From Chitinibacter bivalviorum (GTDB lineage Bacteria > Pseudomonadota > Gammaproteobacteria > Burkholderiales > Chitinibacteraceae), in the NCBI RefSeq assembly GCF_013403565.1, contig NZ_CP058627.1:2666001-2730000 (forward strand): a DNA stretch of 64,000 bases, given 5' to 3'. Of this stretch, positions 25,880-34,437 are shown piece by piece (positions within the stretch are counted from its first letter, which is position 1; each line of letters begins with the position of its first letter). The notes beneath the pieces are model-generated. The model worked only from the letters and a program-made list of their open reading frames with translations. It made no database searches and was not told where the DNA came from. Made by a program: the position numbers and the translations under genes.

Positions 25880-27151
25880 ATGAAATTTGACACCCTCGCC
25901 ATTCACGGCGGCTACAACCCTGATCCCACCACCAAAGCCGTTGCCGTTCCCATTTATCAAACTACCAGCTACGCCTTCGACGATACCCAGCATGGCGCTG
26001 ATTTGTTTGATTTGAAGGTCAAAGGCAATATTTATACGCGCATTATGAACCCGACCACCGATGTGCTCGAACAGCGCGTTGCGGCTTTAGAGGGCGGGAT
26101 TGGTGCTTTGGCGCTAGCTTCCGGTCAGGCTGCGATCACCTATGCGATTTTGACCATCGCCGAAGCGGGCGACAATATCATCGCCACCAGCGCACTGTAT
26201 GGCGGCACGTACAATCTATTTGCCCACACGCTGCCGCAGTACGGCATTTCGGTCAAATTCGTTGACGCAAATGATCCGCAAGCCGCCGCCGCCCTCATTG
26301 ATGACAAAACCAAAGCCATTTATTGCGAATCGATCGGCAACCCATTAGGCAACGTCGTTGACTTTGCCGCATTCGCCGCTGTGGCGCATGCAGGTGGCGT
26401 GCCGCTGATTGTTGATAACACCGTACCTACACCGTATCTCACTCGCCCGTTCGAGCACGGCGCGGATATTGTCGTGCACAGCCTGACCAAATACATGGGC
26501 GGCCATGGCACCAGCATCGGCGGAATTATTGTTGATAGCGGTAAATTCCCTTGGGCGGAGCACAAAGCGCGCTTCCGCCGCCTGAATGAACCCGAAGTCA
26601 GCTACCACGGCGTGGTCTACACCGAAGCGCTCGGTGAAGCCGCTTTTATCGGTCGCGCCCGCACCGTGCCTCTGCGCAATATGGGCGCGTGCATTTCGCC
26701 GTTTAATTCATTCTTGATCTTGCAAGGCTTGGAAACGCTAGCACTACGGATGGATAGACACGTGGAAAACGCGCTCAAAGTCGCTGATTTCCTCAAAGGC
26801 CACGCCAAAGTGGCTTGGGTCAATTACGCCGGTCAAGCAGGCCACCCGAGCAAAGCATTGGTCGATCGCTACTTCGGAGGGAAAGCGTCAGGTCTATTGA
26901 CCTTTGGCGTCAAAGGCGGCCGTGATGCCGGTGCGCGCTTCCAAGATGCGCTGCAATTGATTACGCGCTTGGTGAACATTGGCGACGCCAAGTCGCTTGC
27001 TTGCCACCCAGCCAGCACCACGCATCGTCAACTGTCACCAGCTGAACTTGAAAAAGCAGGGGTATCGGAAGATATGGTTCGCTTGTCGATCGGTATTGAG
27101 CATATCGACGACATTTTGGCCGATCTCGATCAAGCCTTGGCTCAGGTTTAA
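25880..27151 (+). CDS. metY: O-acetylhomoserine sulfhydrylase
   Basis: 423-aa PLP enzyme that makes homocysteine from O-acetylhomoserine and sulfide (direct sulfhydrylation route to methionine). Landmarks are the N-terminal [18 protein letters not shown], the substrate loop [24 protein letters not shown] and [10 protein letters not shown]. The PLP pocket is [13 protein letters not shown], and [16 protein letters not shown] carries the Schiff-base Lys. [20 protein letters not shown] is near the C-terminus. Length and motifs fit MetY/MET17 and not the shorter MetB/MetC. A hairpin sequesters its ribosome site. It is a single gene followed by a long inverted repeat at 27169-27203. Confidence 0.95.
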   Translation: MKFDTLAIHGGYNPDPTTKAVAVPIYQTTSYAFDDTQHGADLFDLKVKGNIYTRIMNPTTDVLEQRVAALEGGIGALALASGQAAITYAILTIAEAGDNIIATSALYGGTYNLFAHTLPQYGISVKFVDANDPQAAAALIDDKTKAIYCESIGNPLGNVVDFAAFAAVAHAGGVPLIVDNTVPTPYLTRPFEHGADIVVHSLTKYMGGHGTSIGGIIVDSGKFPWAEHKARFRRLNEPEVSYHGVVYTEALGEAAFIGRARTVPLRNMGACISPFNSFLILQGLETLALRMDRHVENALKVADFLKGHAKVAWVNYAGQAGHPSKALVDRYFGGKASGLLTFGVKGGRDAGARFQDALQLITRLVNIGDAKSLACHPASTTHRQLSPAELEKAGVSEDMVRLSIGIEHIDDILADLDQALAQV

Positions 27152-27168
27152 ATACTGCACATTAAACT

Positions 27169-27203
27169 TTCACAGCAATACTACTCTAGGGTATTGCTGT
27201 GAA
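27169..27203 (+). terminator. Long hairpin after metY, probable terminator
   Basis: 13-bp perfect stem TTCACAGCAATAC/GTATTGCTGTGAA with a 9-nt loop, 18 nt past the metY stop. No T-run follows on either strand, so termination may be weak or factor-dependent, or the hairpin may protect the mRNA 3' end. Confidence 0.55.
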
Positions 27204-27284
27204 GGTATTACTACGAAATTGCTTTAGAGATATACCGGCAGTTAAATAAGAGATTTAAATAGTTTACACGCTTGAATCTAGTGT

Positions 27285-27998
27285 TCATTTATTCAAAATT
27301 TGCAGCTCAGCTTCGGTCAAAAAGCGCCATTCACCCTCTTCCAGATCTAAGTCGCTCAGTTGCAAATCTCCAATCGCGACGCGAGACAGTGCGGCGCAGT
27401 GATTGCCTGCGGCGGCGAGCATGCGTTTCACTTGATGGTATTTGCCTTGCTCAAGCACGATCTCAATCTGATTATCGCCACGTTTTTGCGCTGAAACGGC
27501 GGCAATGGGCTCGTCTTCGTCGATCAGTTTTACCCCTGCGAGCAAATCGGCGACCAATTTATCGGTAACGGGCTCAGCGGTGGTGGCCAGATAGGTTTTG
27601 GGCTGGTGGCGCTTGGGCGAGCTTTGCGCGTAGATAAAGGCGCCGTCATCCGACAGCAGCAACATACCGGTGGTGTCGTGATCGAGTCGCCCCACGGGTT
27701 GCACATCGCGCCATTCCATATTTTCTGGGAATAGCGTCAGGACTGCGGGGTGATGCGTCGGCTTGCGCGAGCATTCATAGCCACTGGGCTTATTGAGCAC
27801 CAGATAGACTTTCTCGCGGTATTCCCACTCCTCGTCAAATACCGTGAATTGCAAACCTTCAGGATCGAATTCGGTTTTCCATTTGGTGATGACTTCGCCG
27901 CCGACTTTGACTTCGCCTTCCTCGATCAGGTCACGACAACCTTTGCGCGAGCCAAAGCCCTGACTTTGCAAGATACGATCCAGAGAAGTTTTTTTCAT
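27285..27998 (-). CDS. rsuA: 16S rRNA pseudouridine(516) synthase
   Basis: 237 aa. It isomerises U516 of 16S rRNA. An N-terminal S4 RNA-binding domain (LDRILQSQGFGSRKGCRDLIEEGEVKVGG) precedes the RsuA/RluB catalytic domain. This has YLVLNKPSGYECS, the active-site VGRLDHDTTGMLLLSDDG (catalytic Asp in GRLD), KTYLAT and KYHQVKRMLAAAGN. Length and the YECS variant fit RsuA better than RluE or RluB. It is a single gene, convergent with metY. Confidence 0.93.
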   Translation of the reverse strand: MKKTSLDRILQSQGFGSRKGCRDLIEEGEVKVGGEVITKWKTEFDPEGLQFTVFDEEWEYREKVYLVLNKPSGYECSRKPTHHPAVLTLFPENMEWRDVQPVGRLDHDTTGMLLLSDDGAFIYAQSSPKRHQPKTYLATTAEPVTDKLVADLLAGVKLIDEDEPIAAVSAQKRGDNQIEIVLEQGKYHQVKRMLAAAGNHCAALSRVAIGDLQLSDLDLEEGEWRFLTEAELQILNK

Positions 27999-28423
27999 TG
28001 TGCGGCCTATACAGTCTATCCAAGGTGCGTATTGTAAAGCGTGCCGCGCTCAGATGGCGCATCAATTTTTTTCGGCCCACTCTAAGCGCAATGGCAATTC
28101 TGCCGCGACATGCTGCCTTATTGTATGTATTTGCCCAAAAGTGAGCCTTCACCACCAAGAGAAGAAAATTCAAGCGCGCAAATCGATCACATGATAGCCA
28201 CGATCATTCAGGCGACAAACGGTAGCCACACTACATGTCATTGAGATAGCTAACTTTTTTCAATGAAACCCCACAAAACTTACTAGACCCCTACTAAATC
28301 CTCGTGCTAAGGCAAAGGTAAAGTATTTCAATTTCATACTCAAACGCTACAATCGCAATGACTCGCTAATACAGCGGATTAATTGCTAAATAATTACCTG
28401 TTGCCGCCATTGAGGACATCGCT
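27999..28423. other. 425-bp intergenic region
   Basis: Between the divergent rsuA and PotD-like genes. It presumably holds both promoters; a weak TTTCAA-N16-TACAAT (28326-28353) faces the PotD-like gene. No tRNA, terminator or credible small coding frame was seen. Confidence 0.5.
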
Positions 28424-29443
28424 TTGCGCCGTTTTGTCGCTCCACTACTGTTGATATTTGGGCTCAGCTCACCGCCATTGCTGGCCAAGGAAGTGCTGCG
28501 CGTCTTATCTTGGCCAGGCTATAACGAGCCCGAACAAGTACGCCAATTTGAGCAACGCTACGATGTCAAAGTCGAAGTGAGTTATGTCGGTGCCGATGAT
28601 GAGCTCTGGCTTCGCGGCAGCCGTAATCAGGGGCGCAATTTTGATGTTGTCGCCGTGAATACGGCGGTGCTGCAGCGTTTTATCGATCATGGCTTGGCGG
28701 TGCCTATCGACATCAAACAAATCCCCAATGCCAAAAATCAGCTCGCCCGCTTTCAGCAGATTCCGGCCTTAACCCGAGATCATAATCTGTATGCCATGCC
28801 GTATGCCTATTCGGAAATGGGCCTGATCTACAATCGGCAATTGGTCAAAACGCCCCCCAAATCCATCGCCGAATTATGGAACCCGGCGTATAAAAATCAG
28901 GTGCTTGCCTATGACGGCAGTGCACATAATTTTAGTGTTGCCGCGCTGCAATTGGGCTATAAAAACCCTTTTGCATTAAGCCAGCAAGAAACGGTCAATG
29001 CAGTCAGCAAATTAGTCGAACTGCGACGAAATGTGTATAAATTCTACAAAACGCCAGAAGAAGTCATAGAAATCTACCAAAGCCAGCCCATTGCATTGAT
29101 TTACGCTAATTACGGCAGCCAGCAGGTGAATTTACTCAAAAAATCGGGGGCAGATATTGGCTATATCATCCCCAAAGAAGGCGCACTCGCTTGGCTCGAT
29201 TGCTGGGCCATTTTGCCTGGCGCACAAAACCTAAAATTGGCCCATGCATGGATCAACTTCACCTTGAGCAAGGAAATGAGTCGTCAATTGGTCGAGCAGC
29301 AAGGCTTATCCAATACGACTCAAGCCTCGAAAACCAGCAACCCCACTGACAAACTCATCTGGCTAGAACCTGTTGAAAATGCAGAAGAGCGCGCCAGCTT
29401 GTGGACTCGCATCGTGGCGGGGCATAAAAAAGACGGTTATTAA
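28424..29443 (+). CDS. Orphan periplasmic polyamine-type binding protein (PotD/PotF-like)
   Basis: 339 aa type-2 solute-binding protein. The TTG at 28424 is taken as start because TGAGGA sits 7 nt upstream and the signal peptide (residues 1-21, ending PPLLA) begins there. The mature part has VLRVLSWPGYNEPEQVRQFE, GADDELWLRG, FDVVAVNTAVLQRF, YAMPYAYSEMGLIYN and WLDCWAILPGAQN. These are typical of spermidine/putrescine ABC-transporter receptors. No permease or ATPase genes are nearby, so it either serves a transporter elsewhere or acts as a sensor input. The ligand is inferred by family only. Confidence 0.85.
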   Translation: MRRFVAPLLLIFGLSSPPLLAKEVLRVLSWPGYNEPEQVRQFEQRYDVKVEVSYVGADDELWLRGSRNQGRNFDVVAVNTAVLQRFIDHGLAVPIDIKQIPNAKNQLARFQQIPALTRDHNLYAMPYAYSEMGLIYNRQLVKTPPKSIAELWNPAYKNQVLAYDGSAHNFSVAALQLGYKNPFALSQQETVNAVSKLVELRRNVYKFYKTPEEVIEIYQSQPIALIYANYGSQQVNLLKKSGADIGYIIPKEGALAWLDCWAILPGAQNLKLAHAWINFTLSKEMSRQLVEQQGLSNTTQASKTSNPTDKLIWLEPVENAEERASLWTRIVAGHKKDGY

Positions 29444-29541
29444 GCCGCTACCAGAGCGGCTCGCCTTGCTGATTTTGCGCATAGAACCACGCAGCAGTGC
29501 GCAGTACAATCAGCCATCAACCCCCCTTCCCGCCGCGCACC

Positions 29542-30063
29542 ATGAACCTAGTCCACTGCACTTATGAGCGTCACGCCAGCGCAATCTTGGCGATTCTGAA
29601 TGACGCGATTATTCATTCCACTGCGCTCTACGATTACCAGCCTCGCAGCATCGCCAATATGCAAACGTGGTTTGCCACTAAGCAAGCGGGCGATTTTCCG
29701 GTGATTGGTTTGGAAGATGAACGCGGCGAGTTGATGGGCTTTGCCAGCTACGGTGCTTTTCGCGCTTTTCCAGCGTACAAATACACCGTCGAACACGCGA
29801 TTTATGTCGCCCAAAGCTACCGTGGGCGCGGTCTGGGTGAGCAATTATTGCGATTGCTGATCGAACAAGCGCAGGCACAAGGCAAGCATGTGCTCGTTGG
29901 CGCGATCGATGCTGACAATGCCGGCAGCATCGCGCTGCATCAGAAATTGGGATTTACCCACTCGGGTACGCTGCCCCAAGTGGGTTTTAAATTCGGACGC
30001 TGGCTCGATCTGGTGTTCTACCAGCTCATTCTGGCCACACCCGAAATGCCGGTGGATGGTTAA
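29542..30063 (+). CDS. GNAT N-acetyltransferase, phosphinothricin-acetyltransferase type
   Basis: 173 aa from ATG 29542; a start 45 nt earlier is less likely. The acetyl-CoA loop is YRGRGLGEQLLRLLIEQA (Q/R-x-x-G-x-G/A), with AIDADNAGSIALHQKLGFTHSGTLPQVGFKFGRW downstream. The VEHAIYVAQSYRG and LVFYQL ends are diagnostic of the Pat/YncA/MnaT group. These enzymes acetylate methionine sulfone/sulfoximine or phosphinothricin-like amino acids. It overlaps the convergent ChaA gene end by 4 nt. Confidence 0.88.
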   Translation: MNLVHCTYERHASAILAILNDAIIHSTALYDYQPRSIANMQTWFATKQAGDFPVIGLEDERGELMGFASYGAFRAFPAYKYTVEHAIYVAQSYRGRGLGEQLLRLLIEQAQAQGKHVLVGAIDADNAGSIALHQKLGFTHSGTLPQVGFKFGRWLDLVFYQLILATPEMPVDG

Positions 30064-31145
30064 GGGAAAACGGTCATAAATAGATAGGTCGCAAAGATCA
30101 CCAAATGCACCGCGCCTTGCAGTACGGTGGTGCGGCCATTACCCAGCGACAGCGTTGACACCATCAGCGACAGCACCAGCAAGACCATCGACTTGGTATC
30201 GATCCCCAGCGCCAGCGGCCAGCCATTGACGATAGACACAATCGCCACCGCAGGAATCGACAAACCAATACTCGCCAGCGCCGAGCCCAAAGCCAAATTC
30301 AAACTAGTTTGTAGGCGATTGGCCTTGGCGGCACGCAATGAAGCCAAACCTTCTGGCAGCAATACAATCGCCGCAATAATTACCCCAACCAGCGCCGCTG
30401 GCGCGCCAATACTCGCCACCCCGGCTTCAATCAACGGTGAAATCGCTTTCGCCAGCAACACCACCGCACCCAAACCCACGATCAGCAGCACGGTACTGGT
30501 CAGCGCTTGCTTCCCAGTCGGTGGCAGCGCGTGAACTTCTTCGTTTTCAACGCTTTCGTCGGGCAAGAAATAATCGCGATGTCGCACCGTCTGCACAAAG
30601 ACGAAAGTGCCATACAAAATCAGCGACACCACGGCGACAAAACCCAACTGGCTGGCGCTGTACATCGGGCCAGTCACTGAGGTGGTGAAATTAGGCAAGA
30701 TCAGCGTCAGCACCACAATCGCAGCCAGCGTCGAGAGCGCAGCATTCACGCCCAACATGCCAAAGCGTTGCTCGCCGTAGCGATTGCCACCCACCAGCAA
30801 ACACAGGCCGACGATCCCGTTCAGAATAATCATCACCGTGGCAAAAATCGTATCGCGCGCCAAGGCCGACGTCGCCTCGCCACCGGCGAGCATCAAGGTC
30901 ACAATCAGCGCAACTTCAATCGCGGTAATGGCCCCCGCCAGCACCAACGTGCCATACGGCTCGCCCACTTTATGCGCGACCACTTCGGCGTGATGCACGG
31001 AGGCCAACACCGCCGCGAGCAAACCGGCAATTTGTAAAATCGAATAAAAACCGCCCAAGCCAAAACTTTGGCCTGCCAGTAACAAGCACGCCACAATCGG
31101 CGCCGCGATAGTCCACACGGGAAGCACTGGGGTTGATTGACTCAT
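30060..31145 (-). CDS. chaA: ChaA-type calcium/sodium:proton antiporter
   Basis: 361-aa inner-membrane protein with about 11 hydrophobic helices. The two pseudo-symmetric ion-binding repeats of the cation/Ca2+ exchanger superfamily are visible. VGEPYGTLVLAGAITAIEVALIV contains the first acidic motif. AIVLLPEGLASLRAAKANRLQTSLNLALGSALASIGLS contains the second. An acidic cytosolic loop (DESVENEEVHAL) lies in between. The ATG at 31145 is chosen because AAAGGAGG lies 6 nt upstream; longer frames would put that site inside the gene. Predicted role: Ca2+/Na+ extrusion coupled to protons, mainly at alkaline pH. Confidence 0.9.
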   Translation of the reverse strand: MSQSTPVLPVWTIAAPIVACLLLAGQSFGLGGFYSILQIAGLLAAVLASVHHAEVVAHKVGEPYGTLVLAGAITAIEVALIVTLMLAGGEATSALARDTIFATVMIILNGIVGLCLLVGGNRYGEQRFGMLGVNAALSTLAAIVVLTLILPNFTTSVTGPMYSASQLGFVAVVSLILYGTFVFVQTVRHRDYFLPDESVENEEVHALPPTGKQALTSTVLLIVGLGAVVLLAKAISPLIEAGVASIGAPAALVGVIIAAIVLLPEGLASLRAAKANRLQTSLNLALGSALASIGLSIPAVAIVSIVNGWPLALGIDTKSMVLLVLSLMVSTLSLGNGRTTVLQGAVHLVIFATYLFMTVFP

Positions 31146-31420
31146 AAACATCCTCCTTTGTTTTGCAGCGAGATTGGGCTGATACGAACGAAGGCAGGTC
31201 GCCACTCGCCAGAGTGATTACAAGCGCTAAGCTTTCGCGATTCTAACACGCACTATCATCGCAACGCGTCGCACTTATTCGCTTGACATGGATTTGTTCA
31301 GACTATTTCGCAGCGCATCATCGGCCACAGATTTCACAGCAAGGGGATTTGAGAGAAGAGATAAAACTTAGCCATACCTAGTAGGTATATCGATGAAGGC
31401 ATTATATTTAATAGATTACA
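31146..31420. other. Intergenic region with palindrome 31374-31388
   Basis: Upstream of chaA. It contains the perfect inverted repeat ATACCT-AGT-AGGTAT (31374-31388), about 230 bp before chaA, running into a GTATATCGATGAAGGCATT motif that recurs in the window. No coding frame is supported. Confidence 0.4.
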
Positions 31421-31454
31421 AGAAAATACCCCGCGCACCATATGGCTCGCGGGG
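31421..31454 (-). terminator. Rho-independent terminator of the parvulin gene
   Basis: CCCCGCG/CGCGGGG stem (31429-31454) followed on the minus strand by TATTTTCTT. It lies 10 nt after the stop at 31464. Confidence 0.85.
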
Positions 31455-31463
31455 TTACATCAA

Positions 31464-31742
31464 TTAGCCACGGCTATTAACGATCAGCAAGTGATAGCCA
31501 AATTGAGTTTTTACCGGGCCTTGCACTTCGCCCACTGGCGCGCTGAAAACCACTTTATCAAATTCTGGCACCATCATGCCTGGGCCAAACGAGCCCAGAT
31601 CGCCGCCTTGGGCGCTAGATGGGCAGCTAGAGTGCTCTTTCGCTACGGCAGCAAAATCAGCACCCGCCAAAATTTGTTCTTTCAATGCAGCGCATTGCGC
31701 TTCGGTGCTAACGAGCAAGTGGCTGGCAGTAGCTTGAACCAT
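31464..31742 (-). CDS. PpiC-type (parvulin) peptidyl-prolyl isomerase
   Basis: 92 aa, a stand-alone cytoplasmic parvulin domain like E. coli PpiC (93 aa). It has ASHLLVSTEAQCAALKEQI, then GADFAAVAKEHSSCPSSAQGGDLGSFGPGMMVPEFDKVVF and a C-terminal KTQFGYHLLIV. The HLLV, GGDLG and FGYHLL segments form the active site. It catalyses cis-trans isomerisation of X-Pro bonds, preferring hydrophobic residues. No signal peptide. Its terminator follows immediately. Confidence 0.95.
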   Translation of the reverse strand: MVQATASHLLVSTEAQCAALKEQILAGADFAAVAKEHSSCPSSAQGGDLGSFGPGMMVPEFDKVVFSAPVGEVQGPVKTQFGYHLLIVNSRG

Positions 31743-31844
31743 GTGAAACTCCTTAATACGACTAAAAAATAGGCGACATTTGTCGCCCGATATATCCTAA
31801 ATGCAGTCCCAAGTTTGATTTTTCAAGCCTGTAGGGACTTGGCA

Positions 31845-32210
31845 CTATTCCAGAAACTCATCGACCTCGGTTGCTGGGTCGAAATGATGCAACAAGAGGC
31901 AGTCTTCCCAACCCTCATCGCCCTGCGCAATCGCCATCGTGGCGCGCTGCATTTGAAAGGCCAGCAAAGAATTTTGATAAATGGTCTCCTTGCATTCATG
32001 CCACAAGGCTGGTAAATCATTGGTTTTGTATTCAAAGTTGGCAAACGCGCCGTTTTCATTGCCTTCGGTCACGCGATGGCCAATCACCAGCGGCTGCTTG
32101 GCAAAAGCGGCCAGTGCCGCACGCGCTTTGGCTTCGTCCATCGTGGGTACTAAATGCGCTTGCAACTGAATCAATAAAATCCGCGTTTCCATCCCGACCA
32201 TCCGTTTCAT
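31845..32210 (-). CDS. Conserved-looking protein of unknown function
   Basis: 121 aa (start at 32210; ATGs at 32201 and 32192 are equally possible because none has a strong ribosome site). Soluble, mixed alpha/beta composition, with RILLIQLQAHLVPTMDEAKARAALAAFAKQPLVIG at the start and an acidic C-terminus (DPATEVDEFLE). I recognise no family. It is transcribed divergently from the CinA-like gene. Confidence 0.6.
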   Translation of the reverse strand: MKRMVGMETRILLIQLQAHLVPTMDEAKARAALAAFAKQPLVIGHRVTEGNENGAFANFEYKTNDLPALWHECKETIYQNSLLAFQMQRATMAIAQGDEGWEDCLLLHHFDPATEVDEFLE

Positions 32211-32331
32211 GAGTTTGCGCCCATTTTACGCAGAACTCGCCATAACGTCGCCTGAAGTATCTGCGCCTAACGTATCAGCACAAGGCGTGCTCAGGCTAGA
32301 ATGGTTGCATTCCTTTTCGGCGGGCACGGCG

Positions 32332-33078
32332 ATGGCGCAATTTCAGGTAATGATTATTGGCGATGAAATACTCAGCGGTCGGCGGCAAGATCAGCACTTC
32401 GCCGTGGCACTGAAAACCCTGCAAGCGCACGGCCATCAGCTCGCTGGCGTGCGCTATTTACCCGATACGCCTGCCATCATCGTGCGCGCATTTGCGGAAA
32501 CGCTCCGCGACGGCGCGAATGTCATCTCCTTTGGTGGCATTGGCGCGACACCGGATGATCACACCCGCTTGGCACTGGCCACTGCGGCTGGGGTTGAGCT
32601 GGTGCGTCACTTGGAGGCTGCTGCGCTGATCGAGGCAAAATTCGCCGAGCAAGCCTATCCGCACCGCATCCACATGGCGGACTTTCCCGATGGCAGCAGC
32701 CTGATTCCCAATCCCGTGAATCAGGTCGCGGGCGCATTTTTCCGCCAGCATGCCTTACTGCCGGGTTTTCCAAGCATGGCTTGGCCGATGCTGGAATGGG
32801 TGTTAACGACGCACTATCAGGATGGCGCACTGCCGCATGTGTGCAGCGTGATCGTGCCCGATGGGCGCGAAGGCGAGCTGGTCGGCGTGATGCAGACCTT
32901 GGTCAGCGATCACCCCACGATCAGCTTTAGCAGCTTGCCGAGCTTCGGCAATGCGCGCCATGCCACACCGCATATCGAATTTAGCACCACCGGGGAAAAA
33001 GCCGCCGCGGAAGCGGCGATGCATGATTTGAAAGCGCAGCTCGACGCTTGCGGCTTGCTGTGGTTTGTCGGAAAATAA
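32332..33078 (+). CDS. Molybdopterin-binding (CinA N-terminal type) protein
   Basis: 248 aa MoaB/Mog-like fold as found in the N-terminal half of CinA. AQFQVMIIGDEILSGRRQDQH is the family start. DGANVISFGGIGATPDDHTRLALA carries the GGxGxTxDD-type pterin-binding loop (here GGIGATPDD). LLPGFPSMAWPMLEWVL is the following PG-containing motif. The CinA C-terminal deamidase domain is absent. ATG 32332 is preferred because upstream residues have no homology. Such single-domain proteins may hydrolyse nucleotide pyrophosphates or ADP-ribose; the role here is unproven. Confidence 0.85.
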   Translation: MAQFQVMIIGDEILSGRRQDQHFAVALKTLQAHGHQLAGVRYLPDTPAIIVRAFAETLRDGANVISFGGIGATPDDHTRLALATAAGVELVRHLEAAALIEAKFAEQAYPHRIHMADFPDGSSLIPNPVNQVAGAFFRQHALLPGFPSMAWPMLEWVLTTHYQDGALPHVCSVIVPDGREGELVGVMQTLVSDHPTISFSSLPSFGNARHATPHIEFSTTGEKAAAEAAMHDLKAQLDACGLLWFVGK

Positions 33079-33254
33079 ATCGAACTCAAAAGCGGCGATT
33101 TCCAGCTCAAGTAGGCAGAAATCCACCACCGCCGTTTGCAATACATCAGCATCTGCACAATTAGGTGATGCATCGCACTTTTTTAACGCGTCTCTTTGGT
33201 TTTCAGCGCCTTACGGCGCGGTATAATCGCCTCATCGACGTTGGAACTATCATT

Positions 33255-34376
33255 ATGACTGCCACTGTTTTGCCTGCCGCGCACCGCCTTGTGATTAAAG
33301 TCGGCTCTAGCCTTGTTACCAATGATGGCAAAGGCTTGGATCACGCCGCTTTATCTCGTTGGGCGAAAGAAATCGCCGAGCTGGCGCGCCAAGGCAAACA
33401 GGTGGTGCTGGTGTCCAGTGGCGCAATTGCCGAAGGCGTGGCACGCCTAGGCTGGAGCAGCAAACCCACCGCCGTGCATGAAAAACAAGCCGCTGCCGCC
33501 GTCGGGCAAATGGGCTTGTGCCGCGCTTATGAGGCGGCGTTTCAGGAATACGGCTTAACGTGCGCACAAGTACTGCTCACGCACGAAGATTTGTCCGATC
33601 GCACCCGCTATCTGAATGCCAGGTCAACGCTATTGACCTTATTGCAACTGGGCGTAATTCCCATCATCAACGAAAACGATACCGTCGTAACCGCCGAAAT
33701 CAAGTTTGGCGATAACGACACGCTGGGCGCACTGGTAACCAATTTGATCGAAGGCGATGCGCTGGTCATTCTCACCGACCAAACGGGCCTCTATACCGCC
33801 GACCCACGCAGCAACCCGGATGCAACCTTGGTACGCTTTGCCACCGCCGGTGATGAAGCACTGGAAGCGATGGCAGGTGGCGCGGGCTCTAGCGTGGGTA
33901 CGGGTGGCATGTACACCAAAATCATCGCGGCCAAACGCGCAGCGCGCAGCGGCGCAGCGACCATTATTGCTTGTGGGCGCGAACACGATGTGCTGACGCG
34001 ATTGGCCGCCGGCGAAGCGATTGGTACCCAGCTCACCGCTGACACCAGCCCATTGGCCGCGAAAAAACAGTGGATCGCCGATCATCTGCAACTCAAAGGC
34101 CGCGTCACGCTCGACGCTGGCGCAGTACGCGCGCTGAAAAAAGATGGGTCAAGCTTATTGCCTATTGGCGTAGTCGCGGTCGAAGGCGAATTTTTGCGTG
34201 GTGAAGTAGTGAGTTGTGTCGATGGCGAAGGACAGGAAATTGCGCGTGGCCTGATTAATTACAGCTCACAAGAAACCAGCCGTATCTTGCGTCACCCTAC
34301 GGGTCAGATCGAGTCGATTCTGGGCTATATCGATGAAGCTGAATTGATTCACCGCGACAACCTAGTTGTTTCCTAA
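33255..34376 (+). CDS. proB: Glutamate 5-kinase
   Basis: 373 aa; first step of proline synthesis, making gamma-glutamyl phosphate. The amino-acid-kinase domain (residues 12-265) has [53 protein letters not shown] and [24 protein letters not shown] domain (about 285-373) follows, with [26 protein letters not shown]. The ATG at 33255 matches the family start; an upstream frame (33165) adds 30 unrelated residues. No proA is adjacent. Confidence 0.97.
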   Translation: MTATVLPAAHRLVIKVGSSLVTNDGKGLDHAALSRWAKEIAELARQGKQVVLVSSGAIAEGVARLGWSSKPTAVHEKQAAAAVGQMGLCRAYEAAFQEYGLTCAQVLLTHEDLSDRTRYLNARSTLLTLLQLGVIPIINENDTVVTAEIKFGDNDTLGALVTNLIEGDALVILTDQTGLYTADPRSNPDATLVRFATAGDEALEAMAGGAGSSVGTGGMYTKIIAAKRAARSGAATIIACGREHDVLTRLAAGEAIGTQLTADTSPLAAKKQWIADHLQLKGRVTLDAGAVRALKKDGSSLLPIGVVAVEGEFLRGEVVSCVDGEGQEIARGLINYSSQETSRILRHPTGQIESILGYIDEAELIHRDNLVVS

Positions 34377-34437
34377 AGGGTATGTCAATCAAAATCAATT
34401 GCAAAAATGATTTTGGCAATATACAAGGGTGGTGTAT

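Noticed and set aside
27931..28194. Short frames in the rsuA upstream region
   Set aside because: No ribosome site, no homology and compositionally random; left as intergenic.
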